A DNA stretch of 64,000 nt from Campylobacterota bacterium (GCA_013153715.1 JAADDW010000014.1:62001-126000); one strand, 5' to 3'. Positions 8,686 through 19,276 are shown, counted from the stretch's first letter. Translations and numbers: made by a program. Notes: generated by a model not told the origin, from the sequence alone.

Positions 8686-9473
8686 GAGAGACCATAGCCA
8701 TAGCCAACCAGAAAGGGGGGGTGGGAAAGACGACGACAGCCGTCAATCTGGCGGCCTCTCTGGCAGAGGAGGGGAGGACGGTACTCCTCATCGACGCCGA
8801 TCCCCAGGCCAACGCCACAACCAGCCTCGGCTACAGCCGCACAGACTACGAATTCAATATCTACCATGTGATGGTGGGTTCCAAACCCCTCTCGGAGATT
8901 ATCTTGAGAACTGAGAGCCCCAACCTCTTCCTCGCCCCCTCCAATATCGGACTTGTCGGCATAGAGAAGGAGTTCTACGGAAAGTCCAAGGGGAGTGAGC
9001 TCATGCTCAAGGAGGCCATTGGAGAGGTTGAGAGGGATTACGACTTCATCATCATCGACTCCCCCCCGGCCCTGGGCCCGATGACAATCAACGCCCTAGG
9101 AGCCGCCCACTCCGTCATCATCCCCATTCAGTGTGAGTTCTTCGCCCTGGAGGGGCTTGCCCAACTCCTCAACACAATTCGGCTGGTCCGAAAGACCATC
9201 AACCCCAATCTGAAGATCAAAGGGTTTCTTCCCACCATGTTCAGCCGCCAGAACAACCTTTCACGGCAGGTCCTGGCCGACCTCACCCACCACTTCAACG
9301 ACAAACTCTTCAAGGACCGCCAGAACGACGCCTTCGTCGTCATCCCCCGCAATATCAAACTGGCCGAATCCCCCAGTTTTGGAAAACCGGTCATCGAATA
9401 TGACAAAAACTCGGCCGGCTCCCTTGCCTACCGCTCCCTGGCCAAAATCATTCTTGAGGGTGACCATGGCTAA
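8682..9473 (+). CDS. parA: Chromosome-partitioning ATPase ParA/Soj
   Basis: A 263-residue Walker-type ATPase that forms a nucleoid-bound gradient for origin segregation with ParB. Motifs: deviant Walker A KGGVGKTTTA (signature Lys), DADPQANAT and IDSPPALGPM. It begins directly with the ATPase fold, without the N-terminal DNA-binding domain of plasmid type Ia ParA, which fits a chromosomal Soj. The last 8 bases overlap parB. Location next to the ATP synthase operon is usual for Campylobacterota. Confidence 0.96.
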   Translation: MRETIAIANQKGGVGKTTTAVNLAASLAEEGRTVLLIDADPQANATTSLGYSRTDYEFNIYHVMVGSKPLSEIILRTESPNLFLAPSNIGLVGIEKEFYGKSKGSELMLKEAIGEVERDYDFIIIDSPPALGPMTINALGAAHSVIIPIQCEFFALEGLAQLLNTIRLVRKTINPNLKIKGFLPTMFSRQNNLSRQVLADLTHHFNDKLFKDRQNDAFVVIPRNIKLAESPSFGKPVIEYDKNSAGSLAYRSLAKIILEGDHG

Positions 9474-10281
9474 GAGAAGTCTCGGTCGGGGATTGAGTGA
9501 CATTCTCGGGGAGGTGGCCCAGGCCTACGAACGGGAGATCCCCCAGAACGAAATTGTGGAGATCGACATCGACCTCATCAGGAAAAACCCCTACCAGCCC
9601 AGGAAATACTTTGACCAGCAGGCCCTGGAGGAGCTGGCCGCCTCCATCAAGAGCCACGGCCTCCTCCAACCCATTGTGGTCATCGAGGATATAGATGGCT
9701 TCATGCTGGTAGCCGGAGAGCGGCGGCTGAGGGCCTCAAAGATGGCGGGACTCAAGAAGATCAAGGCGATCATAGCCAAAATCGACAGGAGCAAGTATCG
9801 GGAATTTGCCCTCATCGAGAATATCCAGAGGGAGGATCTGACCCCCCTGGAGCTGGCCCGCTCCTACAAAGAGTTGATCCAGGAGTACGGTATCACCCAT
9901 GAGGAACTGGCCGCCATTGTCAAGAAGAGCAGGACCCATATTACCAACACCCTCCGTCTCCTCAACCTCTCAGACTACGCCCAGGAGGCCCTGGTAGAGG
10001 GGAAGATCACCACCGGCCACGCTAAAGTCCTGGCAGGGCTGGACCCCAAGGAGCAGAGAGAGATTGTCGATGCCATTGTGAAGGAGCGGCTGACGGTGAG
10101 GGATGTCGAGAGACTCCGGATGAAGAGGAGATCCAAGCTGGATCTCGATCCCCTGACGAAACGGCTGAAGGCCATCGGCTTCGAGACCAAGAAGAGTGGC
10201 AACCGGGTGGTCATCGAGTTTACAAATAGTAATGATGTCGATAAGTTCCTCCAAATTTTGGAGAGAATCGATACGCTTTAA
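9466..10281 (+). CDS. parB: Chromosome-partitioning protein ParB/Spo0J
   Basis: A 271-residue CTPase/DNA-binding protein that loads on parS. The N-terminal ParB/Sulfiredoxin-like domain has IRKNPYQPRKYF and AGERRLRASKMAGL (the GERR CTP-binding box), then ENIQREDLTPLE. The central helix-turn-helix region (AAIVKKSRTHITNTLRLL) and a short dimerising C-terminus follow. The ATG at 9466 (MAKRSLGRGL) gives the normal family start; the frame stays open upstream inside parA but that stretch does not resemble ParB. I saw no parS palindrome nearby by eye. Confidence 0.96.
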   Translation: MAKRSLGRGLSDILGEVAQAYEREIPQNEIVEIDIDLIRKNPYQPRKYFDQQALEELAASIKSHGLLQPIVVIEDIDGFMLVAGERRLRASKMAGLKKIKAIIAKIDRSKYREFALIENIQREDLTPLELARSYKELIQEYGITHEELAAIVKKSRTHITNTLRLLNLSDYAQEALVEGKITTGHAKVLAGLDPKEQREIVDAIVKERLTVRDVERLRMKRRSKLDLDPLTKRLKAIGFETKKSGNRVVIEFTNSNDVDKFLQILERIDTL

Positions 10282-10304
10282 ACTTTTTATACGAGAGGTT
10301 GTGA

Positions 10305-10310
10305 TAGAAT
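10305..10310 (+). promoter_or_regulatory. Putative -10 box for the ATP synthase operon
   Basis: TAGAAT in the context TTGTGATAGAATCC, 29 bases before atpF'. Nearly the same sequence (TTGTGATATAATCC) precedes the aminofutalosine deaminase gene at 31740. This suggests the atp genes have their own promoter apart from parAB. Confidence 0.6.
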
Positions 10311-10338
10311 CCTCTAAAATTTTACGAGAGGGAGCGCC

Positions 10339-10761
10339 ATGCTAGACATTAACCTCGGTCTCATACTGCTGACGGCAGTCATCTTCTTCATACTGGTCTA
10401 TCTCCTCAACAACTGGCTCTACAAGCCCCTCCTCACCTTCATGGAGGAGCGTGAAGAGACCATTCGGAGGGATATGGAAAACGCTACCGCCAACGAGTCC
10501 GGTGCCCAAGAGATACTCCAGGAGGCTGAGAAGATCGTCAACGAGGCCAAACATAAGGCCAATCTCAGGAAGAAGGAGGCGATAGAGCGGGCCAAGAGCG
10601 AAGGGGCCGCCCTCATCGAATCCAAGAAGGAGGAGTTAGAGAAGCGGTACCAGGAGTTCCTCAAGGAATTGGAGCGGGAAGAGGCGGAGATACGGGAGAA
10701 ACTGGTCTCCCAAGCTCCTCTCTTCAAAGAGGCTCTCCGAGCCAAGCTAAACAAACTCTAA
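10339..10761 (+). CDS. atpF': ATP synthase F0 subunit b'
   Basis: A 140-residue peripheral-stalk protein: one N-terminal membrane helix (about 7-27, LILLTAVIFFILVYLLNN) and a long Ala/Glu/Lys-rich coiled coil. It forms a heterodimer with the b subunit encoded next. Two b-type genes in tandem are typical of Campylobacterota, photosynthetic bacteria and some others. It lies 11 bases upstream of atpF. The a and c subunit genes are not in this cluster, again as expected for the group. Confidence 0.93.
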   Translation: MLDINLGLILLTAVIFFILVYLLNNWLYKPLLTFMEEREETIRRDMENATANESGAQEILQEAEKIVNEAKHKANLRKKEAIERAKSEGAALIESKKEELEKRYQEFLKELEREEAEIREKLVSQAPLFKEALRAKLNKL

Positions 10762-10772
10762 AAGGAGCTACG

Positions 10773-11300
10773 GTGTTAGGAAAAAAGCTGACCAGACTGG
10801 GTCTCCTCTCCATCACCCTCTTGGCCTCTACCGCCATGGCCTCCGAAGGGGGAGGGGGAACCGACTTCATTCCGAGGACAGTCAACTTCCTCATCTTCGC
10901 CGCCATTCTCTACTACCTCGTGGCAGAACCGGTCAAAAACTTCTTCAAGAACCGCTCCGAGAAGATAGCCAAACTCCTTGAAGAGGTCCAGACCAAATTG
11001 AAGGAGGCGAGGCTGGAGAAGGAGCGGGCGGAGCAGGAGCTGGAAAAGGCCCAAGCCTTCACCAAGGAGATCCAGCAGATCACCGAGAAGGAGATAGAGG
11101 TCATCGTCAAACATATCAAGGAGCAGATCCAAGAGGAGCTGGAGGTCCTGGAGAAGAGCTTCCAAGAGAATAGGGAGCTGGAACGGCGTAAGAGAATTCG
11201 CCAGATAACCCAGGAGGTTCTGGAGAGACTCTTTGAGGATAAGGACCTCAACCTCGACAAGAGTAAATTTGTCACCCTCATCGTCAAAAAGGTTGCCTGA
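10773..11300 (+). CDS. atpF: ATP synthase F0 subunit b
   Basis: A 175-residue peripheral-stalk subunit. It begins at GTG 10773 (AAAGGAG upstream) with a hydrophobic, signal-like leader ending near TAMASEGG, followed by a membrane helix (TVNFLIFAAILYYLVAEP) and a long charged coiled coil. The leader ahead of the usual membrane anchor resembles a cleavable signal peptide. The stop overlaps the atpH ATG by one base. Confidence 0.95.
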   Translation: MLGKKLTRLGLLSITLLASTAMASEGGGGTDFIPRTVNFLIFAAILYYLVAEPVKNFFKNRSEKIAKLLEEVQTKLKEARLEKERAEQELEKAQAFTKEIQQITEKEIEVIVKHIKEQIQEELEVLEKSFQENRELERRKRIRQITQEVLERLFEDKDLNLDKSKFVTLIVKKVA

Positions 11301-11827
11301 TGGTAGAGTTGATAGCGAAACGGTACATCAAGGCGCTCCGCCAGAGCATGGGAAAGGAGGAGCTCAAGGAGACCCTTGAACTTCTCCAGGTCATCAGTGA
11401 TCTCTTCAAATATCCCGAGATCAGAGGGGTCCTCCTCTCCCCGGAGATCAAAGAGGAGCAGAAGGCCAAGCTCCTCCTGGAGACCCTGAAACCGGAGAAC
11501 GGGAAGATTGTCAACCTCATCAAGCTCCTCGCCCAGAAACGGCGGATACCCATGATCCCCGCCCTGGCCCGGGAACTGGAGCGGGAGATCGCCATTATGG
11601 AAGGCCGCTTCACAGGGTGTCTCTACTCCGATTTCGATCTGACCCCGGAGGAGATCGGAGAGATCGCAAAGGCGCTAGAGAAACGGGTTGGAGGAGAGAT
11701 AGAGCTCAAGGAGTGCGGGGGGTATGACGGGATCAAGGTGGAGATCGACATCGTCGGCCTGGAGATCGATTTCTCCCGAAGTAAGATCAAGAAGCAGATC
11801 ATCGAGAACATTCTCAAAGCAATATAA
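11300..11827 (+). CDS. atpH: ATP synthase F1 subunit delta
   Basis: A 175-residue subunit joining the top of the alpha/beta hexamer to the b/b' stalk. It opens MVELIAKRYIKAL, the usual N-terminal helix of delta, and ends with the conserved beta-strand region around GGYDGIKVEIDIVGLEID and KIKKQIIENI. Length is normal. It sits between atpF and atpA as in other Campylobacterota. Confidence 0.94.
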   Translation: MVELIAKRYIKALRQSMGKEELKETLELLQVISDLFKYPEIRGVLLSPEIKEEQKAKLLLETLKPENGKIVNLIKLLAQKRRIPMIPALARELEREIAIMEGRFTGCLYSDFDLTPEEIGEIAKALEKRVGGEIELKECGGYDGIKVEIDIVGLEIDFSRSKIKKQIIENILKAI

Positions 11828-11843
11828 GTAGAAAGGAGTGACA

Positions 11844-13361
11844 GTGGCGCAGAAACTGCAAGCGGACGAGATCAGTGCGATCATAAAGGAGAGGATAGAG
11901 GAGTTCGAACTCAATATCGATGTGGAAGAGACGGGGAAGGTCATCTCCTTCGCCGACGGAGTGGCCAAGGTTTACGGCCTCAACAACGCCATGGCCGGAG
12001 AGATGTTGGAGTTCGACAACGGAGATAAGGGAATGGCCCTCAACCTGGAGGAGAGCGATGTAGGGGTCGTCGTCCTCGGAAAGGGTGAAGGGATCCGAGA
12101 GGGGAGCAGTGTCAAGAGGCTCGGTCAGCTCCTCAAAGTCCCTGTTGGAGAGGGATTGAGGGGGAGAGTGATCAACGCCATCGGAGAGCCCATTGACGGA
12201 AAGGGACCCATCGAAGCCACCGAGTACCGCTATGTGGAGGAGAAGGCCCCCGGAATTATGGCCCGGAAGTCGGTCCACGAACCCCTCCAGACAGGGATTA
12301 AGGCCATCGACGCCCTGGTACCCATCGGTCGGGGACAGCGGGAGCTCATTATCGGTGACCGCCAGACAGGAAAGACAACGGTCGCCATCGACACCATCAT
12401 CAACCAGAAGGGGCAGGATGTTACCTGTATCTATGTAGCCATCGGCCAGAAGCAATCTACAGTAGCCCAGGTCGTCAAGAAGTTGGAAGAACATGGAGCC
12501 ATGGAGTACACCATCGTTGTCAACGCCGGAGCCAGTGAGCCGGCGGCCCTCCAGTTCCTGGCGGCCTATACAGGGGTGACCATCGGAGAGTACTTCCGAG
12601 ACAACGGAATGCACGCCCTCATCGTCTATGACGATCTGAGCAAACATGCCGTCGCCTATCGGGAGATGTCTCTCATCCTCAGACGACCTCCTGGACGGGA
12701 GGCCTATCCCGGAGATGTCTTCTACATCCACTCCCGACTCCTGGAGCGGGCGGCCAAACTCAACGACAAACTGGGAGCAGGGAGTCTGACTGCCCTCCCC
12801 ATCATCGAGACCCAAGCGGGCGATGTCTCCGCCTACATTCCGACCAATGTCATCTCCATTACCGACGGCCAGATCTTCCTGGAGTCAGACCTCTTCAACG
12901 CAGGTATCCGCCCGGCCATCAATGTCGGTATCTCCGTCTCCCGTGTCGGTGGTGCGGCACAGATTAAGGCGATGAAACAGGTTGCAGGGACACTCCGACT
13001 CGACCTGGCCCAGTACAGGGAGTTAGAGGCCTTCGCCCAGTTTGCTAGTGACCTCGATGAGGCGAGCCGCAAGCAGTTGGAGAGGGGTATGCGGATGGTC
13101 GAAATCCTCAAGCAACCTCCCTACAGCCCCCTCCCTGTCGAGAAACAGGTGACCATCATCTACGCAGGGGCCAACGGCTTCCTCGACGATATTCCTGTCA
13201 ACGCTATCAGTAAGTTTGAGTATGAACTCTACGCATTCATCGAAGCCAAATATCCGAGAATTTTCGAGCTCATTCGGGAGCGCAAAGTTCTCGACGATGA
13301 GATTAAAGAGCTCCTCAACAAGGCGATCGAAGAGTTCAAAGCTGGATTCAGCGCCGATTAA
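11844..13361 (+). CDS. atpA: ATP synthase F1 subunit alpha
   Basis: A 505-residue non-catalytic nucleotide-binding subunit. It has the N-terminal [15 protein letters not shown] helix that binds delta, P-loop GDRQTGKTT, and the alpha signature [20 protein letters not shown] at 11844 is chosen because AAAGGAG (11832-11838) is five bases upstream; another GTG at 11838 overlaps that ribosome-binding site and so is unlikely to be used. The product then begins MAQKLQAD, as in relatives. Confidence 0.98.
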   Translation: MAQKLQADEISAIIKERIEEFELNIDVEETGKVISFADGVAKVYGLNNAMAGEMLEFDNGDKGMALNLEESDVGVVVLGKGEGIREGSSVKRLGQLLKVPVGEGLRGRVINAIGEPIDGKGPIEATEYRYVEEKAPGIMARKSVHEPLQTGIKAIDALVPIGRGQRELIIGDRQTGKTTVAIDTIINQKGQDVTCIYVAIGQKQSTVAQVVKKLEEHGAMEYTIVVNAGASEPAALQFLAAYTGVTIGEYFRDNGMHALIVYDDLSKHAVAYREMSLILRRPPGREAYPGDVFYIHSRLLERAAKLNDKLGAGSLTALPIIETQAGDVSAYIPTNVISITDGQIFLESDLFNAGIRPAINVGISVSRVGGAAQIKAMKQVAGTLRLDLAQYRELEAFAQFASDLDEASRKQLERGMRMVEILKQPPYSPLPVEKQVTIIYAGANGFLDDIPVNAISKFEYELYAFIEAKYPRIFELIRERKVLDDEIKELLNKAIEEFKAGFSAD

Positions 13362-13370
13362 GGATAGAAG

Positions 13371-14255
13371 ATGGCCAATCTAAAAGAGATCAAGAGGAAG
13401 ATCGGGTCGGTCAAGAATACCCAGAAGACCACCCGTGCCATGAAGCTCGTCTCCACAGCCAAGCTCCGAAGGACCGAGGAGCTGGCCAAGCGGAGCCGAA
13501 GCTACGAAGAGGCGATTAACCAGACTATGAGCGAGATCGCCTCCTCCATCAGAAAATACAAAGTGGGGGGAATACAGGGGCGCTACTTTGAGGAGAGCGA
13601 GCTCCCCGCAGTTGTCGACATCATCTTCATCACAGCCGACAAGGGGCTCTGTGGCGGTTTCAACTTCCAGACCATCAAGACCGTCCGAAACCTTATTGCC
13701 GACTATGAGAAGAGGGGGAGCAAAGTCCGCCTCAAGGCCATAGGGAAGAAGGGAATTGAGTTCTTCCGCTTCCAGGGTTACCCCCTGGAGAGCGCCGTCG
13801 TCGGCCTCAGCTCCTCCCCAGATTACAAGCGGGCCGCCCAGTTCATAGAGACCACCGTCCAAGAATTTCTGGAGGGAGAGAGCGACAAGGTGGTCCTGGT
13901 CCACAACGGCTACAAGAATATGATCACCCAGGAGATGAAGCAGATCGACCTCCTCCCCATCGACATCACCGCCTTCAAAGATGTGGAGGTTACCTCCATG
14001 ATGGAGTTGGAACCAGATGAGGGGGAGAAGGTTCTAGAGTCCCTGATCAATAAATATATCGAATTCAACATGTACTACGCCCTCATCGACTCCTTGGCGG
14101 CGGAGCACAGCGCCCGAATGCAAGCCATGGACGCCGCCACCAAGAACGCCAAAGAGATGGTGGAGAAGCTGACCATCAGCTACAACAAAGCACGACAGGA
14201 ATCTATTACAACCGAGCTGATCGAGATCATCAGCGGTATGGAAGCAATGAAATAA
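13371..14255 (+). CDS. atpG: ATP synthase F1 subunit gamma
   Basis: A 294-residue rotor shaft. The N-terminal helix MANLKEIKRKIGSVKNTQK and the C-terminal EHSARMQAMDAATKNA with ITTELIEIISG form the coiled coil inside the hexamer. The Rossmann-like middle contains ADKGLCGGFN. Nine bases separate it from atpA and fourteen from atpD. Confidence 0.98.
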   Translation: MANLKEIKRKIGSVKNTQKTTRAMKLVSTAKLRRTEELAKRSRSYEEAINQTMSEIASSIRKYKVGGIQGRYFEESELPAVVDIIFITADKGLCGGFNFQTIKTVRNLIADYEKRGSKVRLKAIGKKGIEFFRFQGYPLESAVVGLSSSPDYKRAAQFIETTVQEFLEGESDKVVLVHNGYKNMITQEMKQIDLLPIDITAFKDVEVTSMMELEPDEGEKVLESLINKYIEFNMYYALIDSLAAEHSARMQAMDAATKNAKEMVEKLTISYNKARQESITTELIEIISGMEAMK

Positions 14256-14269
14256 GTAAAGGAGCGTGA

Positions 14270-15682
<1,413 letters not shown>

Positions 15683-15693
15683 AAGGGTTCCAG

Positions 15694-16083
15694 ATGGATA
15701 GTTTGAAATTGGAGATTGTCACTCCCCAGGGGCTCATCTTCCAGGGGGAGGTCAAGAGTGTCACCTTCCCTGGAGAGGAGGGAGAGTTCGGGGTTCTCCC
15801 CCGCCACGCCTCCCTCCTCGCCCTCCTGAAACCGGGGGTGATCGAGATCGAGAAGATAGACGGAAATAAGGAGTCTATCGTCATCAACTGGGGCCATGTG
15901 AAAGTGGGAGAACAGGGGGCGACAGCCCTCGTGGACGGAGCGATCCCCTTGGAGGGAGCCAGCGAGAGCGAGATTGCCAAGAAGATCGAAGAGGCCAAGG
16001 AGCTCATCGAGAAGGCCAGCGAGAACAAGGCCGCCCTGGCCGCTGTAGAGGCACGGATAGAGAAAGCGGCGAAAATTATCTGA
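15694..16083 (+). CDS. atpC: ATP synthase F1 subunit epsilon
   Basis: A 129-residue rotor subunit. The N-terminal beta-sandwich (LKLEIVTPQGLIFQGEV, FPGEEGEFGVLPRHA) is typical. The C-terminal helical hairpin, rich in Ala, Lys and Glu, can inhibit ATP hydrolysis in this family. The last base overlaps the exbB ATG (TGATG), linking energy and Tol genes in one transcript. Confidence 0.97.
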   Translation: MDSLKLEIVTPQGLIFQGEVKSVTFPGEEGEFGVLPRHASLLALLKPGVIEIEKIDGNKESIVINWGHVKVGEQGATALVDGAIPLEGASESEIAKKIEEAKELIEKASENKAALAAVEARIEKAAKII

Positions 16084-16649
16084 TGGAGCAGTTCTCCCTC
16101 ATCACCAGCTATCTGGAGAAGAGCAACTGGATCACAATAGGGATCCTCATTCTCCTCTCCCTCTATTTCATCCTGGTCAACTGGATATTTATCTACCGCT
16201 ATATCACCCTGACCCTCTGGCTGGGACGGGAGAAGGGCTCCCTGGAGAGTCTCCGCATGGGGAACAAGAGGGCCGCCATGAACTCCTATCTGAACCGCTG
16301 TATGATAGGGAACAAGCCGACCCAGGAGAGCGGAGATTACTGTATCTTCGATGCGACACGGGCCAGCACCAAGGGGCTCACCTTCCTCTCCATAGCCGCC
16401 TCCACCTCCCCCTTCATCGGCCTCTTCGGCACAGTGGTCTCCATTCTGGAGACCTTCTACCTCCTCGGGAGTACCAAGGCCAGCCTCTCGACCATCAGCG
16501 CCTCCATCGGAGAGGCTCTGGTAGCTACAGCGGCCGGGATCTTCGTTGCGGTCTTCGCCTACAGCTACCACCTCATCTTGAAGCGGAAGGCCTACGAGAT
16601 CATCTCCTATCTCAAGATGCAGATAGATATTCTACTCCAGTACAGGTGA
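16083..16649 (+). CDS. tolQ: TolQ/ExbB-type proton channel subunit
   Basis: A 188-residue MotA/TolQ/ExbB protein with three hydrophobic segments: about 18-40 (IGILILLSLYFILVNWIFI), about 100-120 (STSPFIGLFGTVVSILETF) and about 137-160. It forms the proton-driven motor with the next gene product. Because tolB, pal and cpoB follow, the function is taken as TolQ. ExbB is an equally valid family name. Confidence 0.9.
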   Translation: MEQFSLITSYLEKSNWITIGILILLSLYFILVNWIFIYRYITLTLWLGREKGSLESLRMGNKRAAMNSYLNRCMIGNKPTQESGDYCIFDATRASTKGLTFLSIAASTSPFIGLFGTVVSILETFYLLGSTKASLSTISASIGEALVATAAGIFVAVFAYSYHLILKRKAYEIISYLKMQIDILLQYR

Positions 16650-16652
16650 GCT

Positions 16653-17042
16653 ATGTTTGATTGGGAGGAGAAACCGGAACTCAATATCACCCCCCTTGTC
16701 GATGTGATGCTGGTCCTTCTCGCTATCCTGATGGTGGCCACCCCCGCCATTGTCTATGAGGAGGAGATCAACCTCCCCCAAGGGTCCAAGACCAAGGCCT
16801 ACCAGAAGAGGAGCGAGCTCCACATCAAGATCACCAAGAAGAGGGAGATCTTCATAGGGAAGAAGAGGATCCCCTTCCAGAGCTTTCCGGACAACTTCCT
16901 CCTCCTCACGGAGAACCTCTCCAAGGACTCCCCTATCTACATTAGCGCCGACCGCTCCCTCTCCTACGGAGATGTGATCTACATTCTCAAGACGGTCAAA
17001 GAGGCCGGCTTCACAAAAGTCTCTCTCCTCACCAATGGATAG
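16653..17042 (+). CDS. tolR: TolR/ExbD-type proton channel subunit
   Basis: A 129-residue protein with one membrane helix near the N-terminus containing the conserved Asp (LNITPLVDVMLVLLAILMV) that carries protons, and a periplasmic domain. It partners the TolQ-like protein. The 3' end overlaps the TonB/TolA-like gene by eight bases. Confidence 0.9.
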   Translation: MFDWEEKPELNITPLVDVMLVLLAILMVATPAIVYEEEINLPQGSKTKAYQKRSELHIKITKKREIFIGKKRIPFQSFPDNFLLLTENLSKDSPIYISADRSLSYGDVIYILKTVKEAGFTKVSLLTNG

Positions 17043-17760
17043 ATTGGGATTGAAACTCTCCTCCCTTCTGGCCTCCATAGCCCTCTACCTCTTCCTCCTC
17101 TACCTTCTCGCCACCCACTTTGTCGGGAGGGAGAAGCCCAAGAGATTGGAGATCAAGGGGCAGACCATCGATGTCCTCCTGGAGAGTCCCAAACCCAAGG
17201 AGAAGACCCCACCCCACCCTCCAACCCAGAGGAGCCAGCCGACCCCCACCCCTCCCCAGAAGACCCCTTCCAGGGGCTCCCCCTCCCCGAAACCGGTCCA
17301 AACCAGCGTCAAAGATCTCTTTGCCTCCCTCAACTCCAAGAGGTACACAACCAAGAAGACCACCTACAAACCGCCTAGAGTCACCCCAAGTCGGTTGAAG
17401 AGCAGGCGGGAGCGGGTCCAGGCCAAGAAGCTCCTCTCCAAACTCAATCTGAAGGAGCTGGATACCGCCTCCCGCAAATCGATAAAGGCCGTCTCCGGCG
17501 AGAACGACCCCTACCTCCAGCGGGTTTACAAGATTCTCTACGAAAACTGGACCCCATCGAAACTGAGTGCCGGTTCCAGCGGCAAGGTGGAGATCACAAT
17601 CGATCCCTCCGGCGCCTTCAGTTACAGGGTTGTCCAGTGGTCCGAAAATGAGCTCTTCAACAGGGAGCTCCGAGACTATCTGAACTACCTCCGCACCATT
17701 AAATTTCCCCGTCCCAAGAAAAGGCGCACCTTCCTAGTGAGATTTGAAGCCAAAGAGTAG
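17035..17760 (+). CDS. TonB/TolA-like energy transducer
   Basis: A 241-residue protein with an N-terminal membrane anchor (about 6-26), a Pro/Lys-rich periplasmic spacer (about 55-90, including PHPPTQRSQPTPTPPQK), a basic linker and a C-terminal TonB/TolA-like domain (NDPYLQRVYKILYENWTP, GKVEITIDPSG). By position between tolR and tolB it most likely acts as TolA, transmitting proton-motive force to Pal/TolB. The spacer is shorter than in enterobacterial TolA and is TonB-like in composition, so both names are possible. Confidence 0.82.
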   Translation: MDRLGLKLSSLLASIALYLFLLYLLATHFVGREKPKRLEIKGQTIDVLLESPKPKEKTPPHPPTQRSQPTPTPPQKTPSRGSPSPKPVQTSVKDLFASLNSKRYTTKKTTYKPPRVTPSRLKSRRERVQAKKLLSKLNLKELDTASRKSIKAVSGENDPYLQRVYKILYENWTPSKLSAGSSGKVEITIDPSGAFSYRVVQWSENELFNRELRDYLNYLRTIKFPRPKKRRTFLVRFEAKE

Positions 17761-17823
17761 TCTCAATTTTTTACCCTTTGTACCGATATTGTTTCTCCCA
17801 AATGGCCCTATACACTTCTATGA

Positions 17824-17829
17824 TAAAAT
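17824..17829 (+). promoter_or_regulatory. Putative -10 box for the tolB leader
   Basis: TAAAAT in the context CTATGATAAAAT, about 165 bases before tolB. It fits the extended -10 pattern of the window and would give a transcript carrying the structured leader at 17884-17979. Confidence 0.5.
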
Positions 17830-17883
17830 TTTGATAGAGGATAGGGATAGAGATCAAGGCGATAGAAGAAAGGAGGAAAGTAG

Positions 17884-17979
17884 GGCGCTCCCGACTGCAA
17901 GGGTGCCGTTCCTCGGTGAGATGGAAGAGAGAGGAGACTTCCGGAAGAGCCGATCGGGACCGGTGTCGGGAACTGCGCC
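17884..17979 (+). promoter_or_regulatory. Long rod-like RNA hairpin in the tolB leader
   Basis: In the 233-base gap before tolB, GGCGC (17884-17888) pairs with GCGCC (17975-17979), and TCCCGAC (17889-17895) pairs perfectly with GTCGGGA (17965-17971), closing an imperfect rod. Inner pairs include CCG/CGG (17906-17908 with 17961-17963), TCGG/CCGA (17913-17916 with 17950-17953) and GGAAG/CTTCC (17923-17927 with 17938-17942). It ends just before the tolB ribosome-binding site. I do not recognise a known riboswitch class. It may be a regulatory leader or a small RNA. Confidence 0.5.
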
Positions 17980-17993
17980 TGAAAGAGAGGATG

Positions 17994-19253
17994 ATGAAGA
18001 GAGTTTTTCTACTGGTACTGCTGACCCTGGGGCTTTCGGCCTCGGACCTGACCCTGGAGATTGTCAAAGAGGTGGGGAATGAGCCGAAGATCGCCGTCGA
18101 AAATGGGACAACTGGAGTAGAGAGCCGTCTCGATAAGAAGTTTTTCAAGCTGATCATTGGAGATCTGACTGTCACCTCCCACTTCAATGTGGACGATAAG
18201 GAGCGGAGGGTCAACTTCGACGACGCCATCGACCAGATCGCCTACAGGGACAAGGAGTATCTCCTCCGCTACAAGCTCTTCTACGACGATCGGGGGAGAC
18301 TGGGGGCCCGGGTCTTCCTCTTTGACTTGGCCCAGAATAGGCGGATCTTCGAGAAATCCTATACCGTCAGCGACCGCCAACGCTACCCCTTCATCGCCCA
18401 CAAGATTGTTTACGACATCAACAAGGTCCTCAACTTCCCCGATGTCTCCTTCCTCAGGAGTTTTGTCATCTTCTCCAAATATACAGGGGCGAAGCGGGCC
18501 GATATTGTTGTGAGCGACTACACCCTCACCTACCAGAAAACCATTGTGAGTGGAGGGCTCAACCTCTTTCCCAAATGGGCCTCCAAGGAGCAGAGGGCCT
18601 TCTACTATACAGATATGAGCGGGGAGAAACCGACCCTCTACCGGGTCGATCTCTACCAGGGGACCAGGAAGAAGATTATCTCCAGCCCCGGTATGCTGGT
18701 CTGTTCCGATGTCAGCGAAGATGGGAAGCAACTCCTCCTCACAATGGCTCCGGGCATGCAACCCGATATTTACCTCTACGACCTTCCCTCTGGCCGACTG
18801 GAACGGGTCACCTACTACAGGGGGATCGATGTCAATGGGAACTTCACAGAGGGGGGGAGGAAGATCGTCTTCGTCTCCGATCGACTGGGCTATCCTACCA
18901 TCTTTGCCAAGGAGGTAGATTCCAGGGCCGTCGAGAGGCTGGTCTATCATGGGCGGAACAACAGCTCCTGCACAACCAGCGGCAACTATGTGGTCTACTC
19001 CAGTCGGGAGACCAACAACGCCTTTGGACGAAATACATTTAACCTCTACCTCATCTCGACAACCAGCGACTACATAAGGAGATTGACGGCCAACGGGGTC
19101 AACATCTTCCCCCGATTCGCTCCGGATGGAGAGACCCTCCTCTTCATCAAGGAGTATGCCAACCAGACAGGTCTTGGGGTTCTTCGGCTCCGATACAACA
19201 AGAGCTATATCTACCCCCTCTACACAGGGAAGATCCAGTCGATAGATTGGTAA
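17994..19253 (+). CDS. tolB: TolB periplasmic beta-propeller protein
   Basis: A 419-residue periplasmic protein of the Tol-Pal envelope complex. It has a signal peptide (MKRVFLLVLLTLGLSASDL), an N-terminal domain, and a C-terminal propeller of repeated PD40-type blades (for example DVSEDGKQLLLTM, EGGRKIVFVSDRLGYP, RFAPDGETLLF). ATG at 17994 is chosen over 17991 because AGAGG ends at 17990 and leaves three bases of spacing. In-frame upstream codons lie inside the structured leader and do not resemble TolB. pal follows after 62 bases with its own -10-like box. Confidence 0.93.
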   Translation: MKRVFLLVLLTLGLSASDLTLEIVKEVGNEPKIAVENGTTGVESRLDKKFFKLIIGDLTVTSHFNVDDKERRVNFDDAIDQIAYRDKEYLLRYKLFYDDRGRLGARVFLFDLAQNRRIFEKSYTVSDRQRYPFIAHKIVYDINKVLNFPDVSFLRSFVIFSKYTGAKRADIVVSDYTLTYQKTIVSGGLNLFPKWASKEQRAFYYTDMSGEKPTLYRVDLYQGTRKKIISSPGMLVCSDVSEDGKQLLLTMAPGMQPDIYLYDLPSGRLERVTYYRGIDVNGNFTEGGRKIVFVSDRLGYPTIFAKEVDSRAVERLVYHGRNNSSCTTSGNYVVYSSRETNNAFGRNTFNLYLISTTSDYIRRLTANGVNIFPRFAPDGETLLFIKEYANQTGLGVLRLRYNKSYIYPLYTGKIQSIDW

Positions 19254-19270
19254 ATTAAAGTCCGTTATGC

Positions 19271-19276
19271 TAGAAT
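19271..19276 (+). promoter_or_regulatory. Putative -10 box for pal
   Basis: TAGAAT in the context TTATGCTAGAAT, 39 bases before pal and 17 bases after the tolB stop. It suggests extra expression of the abundant lipoprotein. Confidence 0.5.

Noticed and set aside
9379-9465. An upstream extension of parB
   Set aside because: The frame stays open inside parA, but the 29 extra residues do not resemble ParB and the ATG at 9466 gives the normal start.
17884-17979. Resemblance to an FMN riboswitch in the tolB leader
   Set aside because: TCCCGAC and GCCGA-like pieces occur, but the ordered AGGG/GGCGGU/GAGCCGAC blocks of the RFN element are not there, and tolB is not a riboflavin gene.
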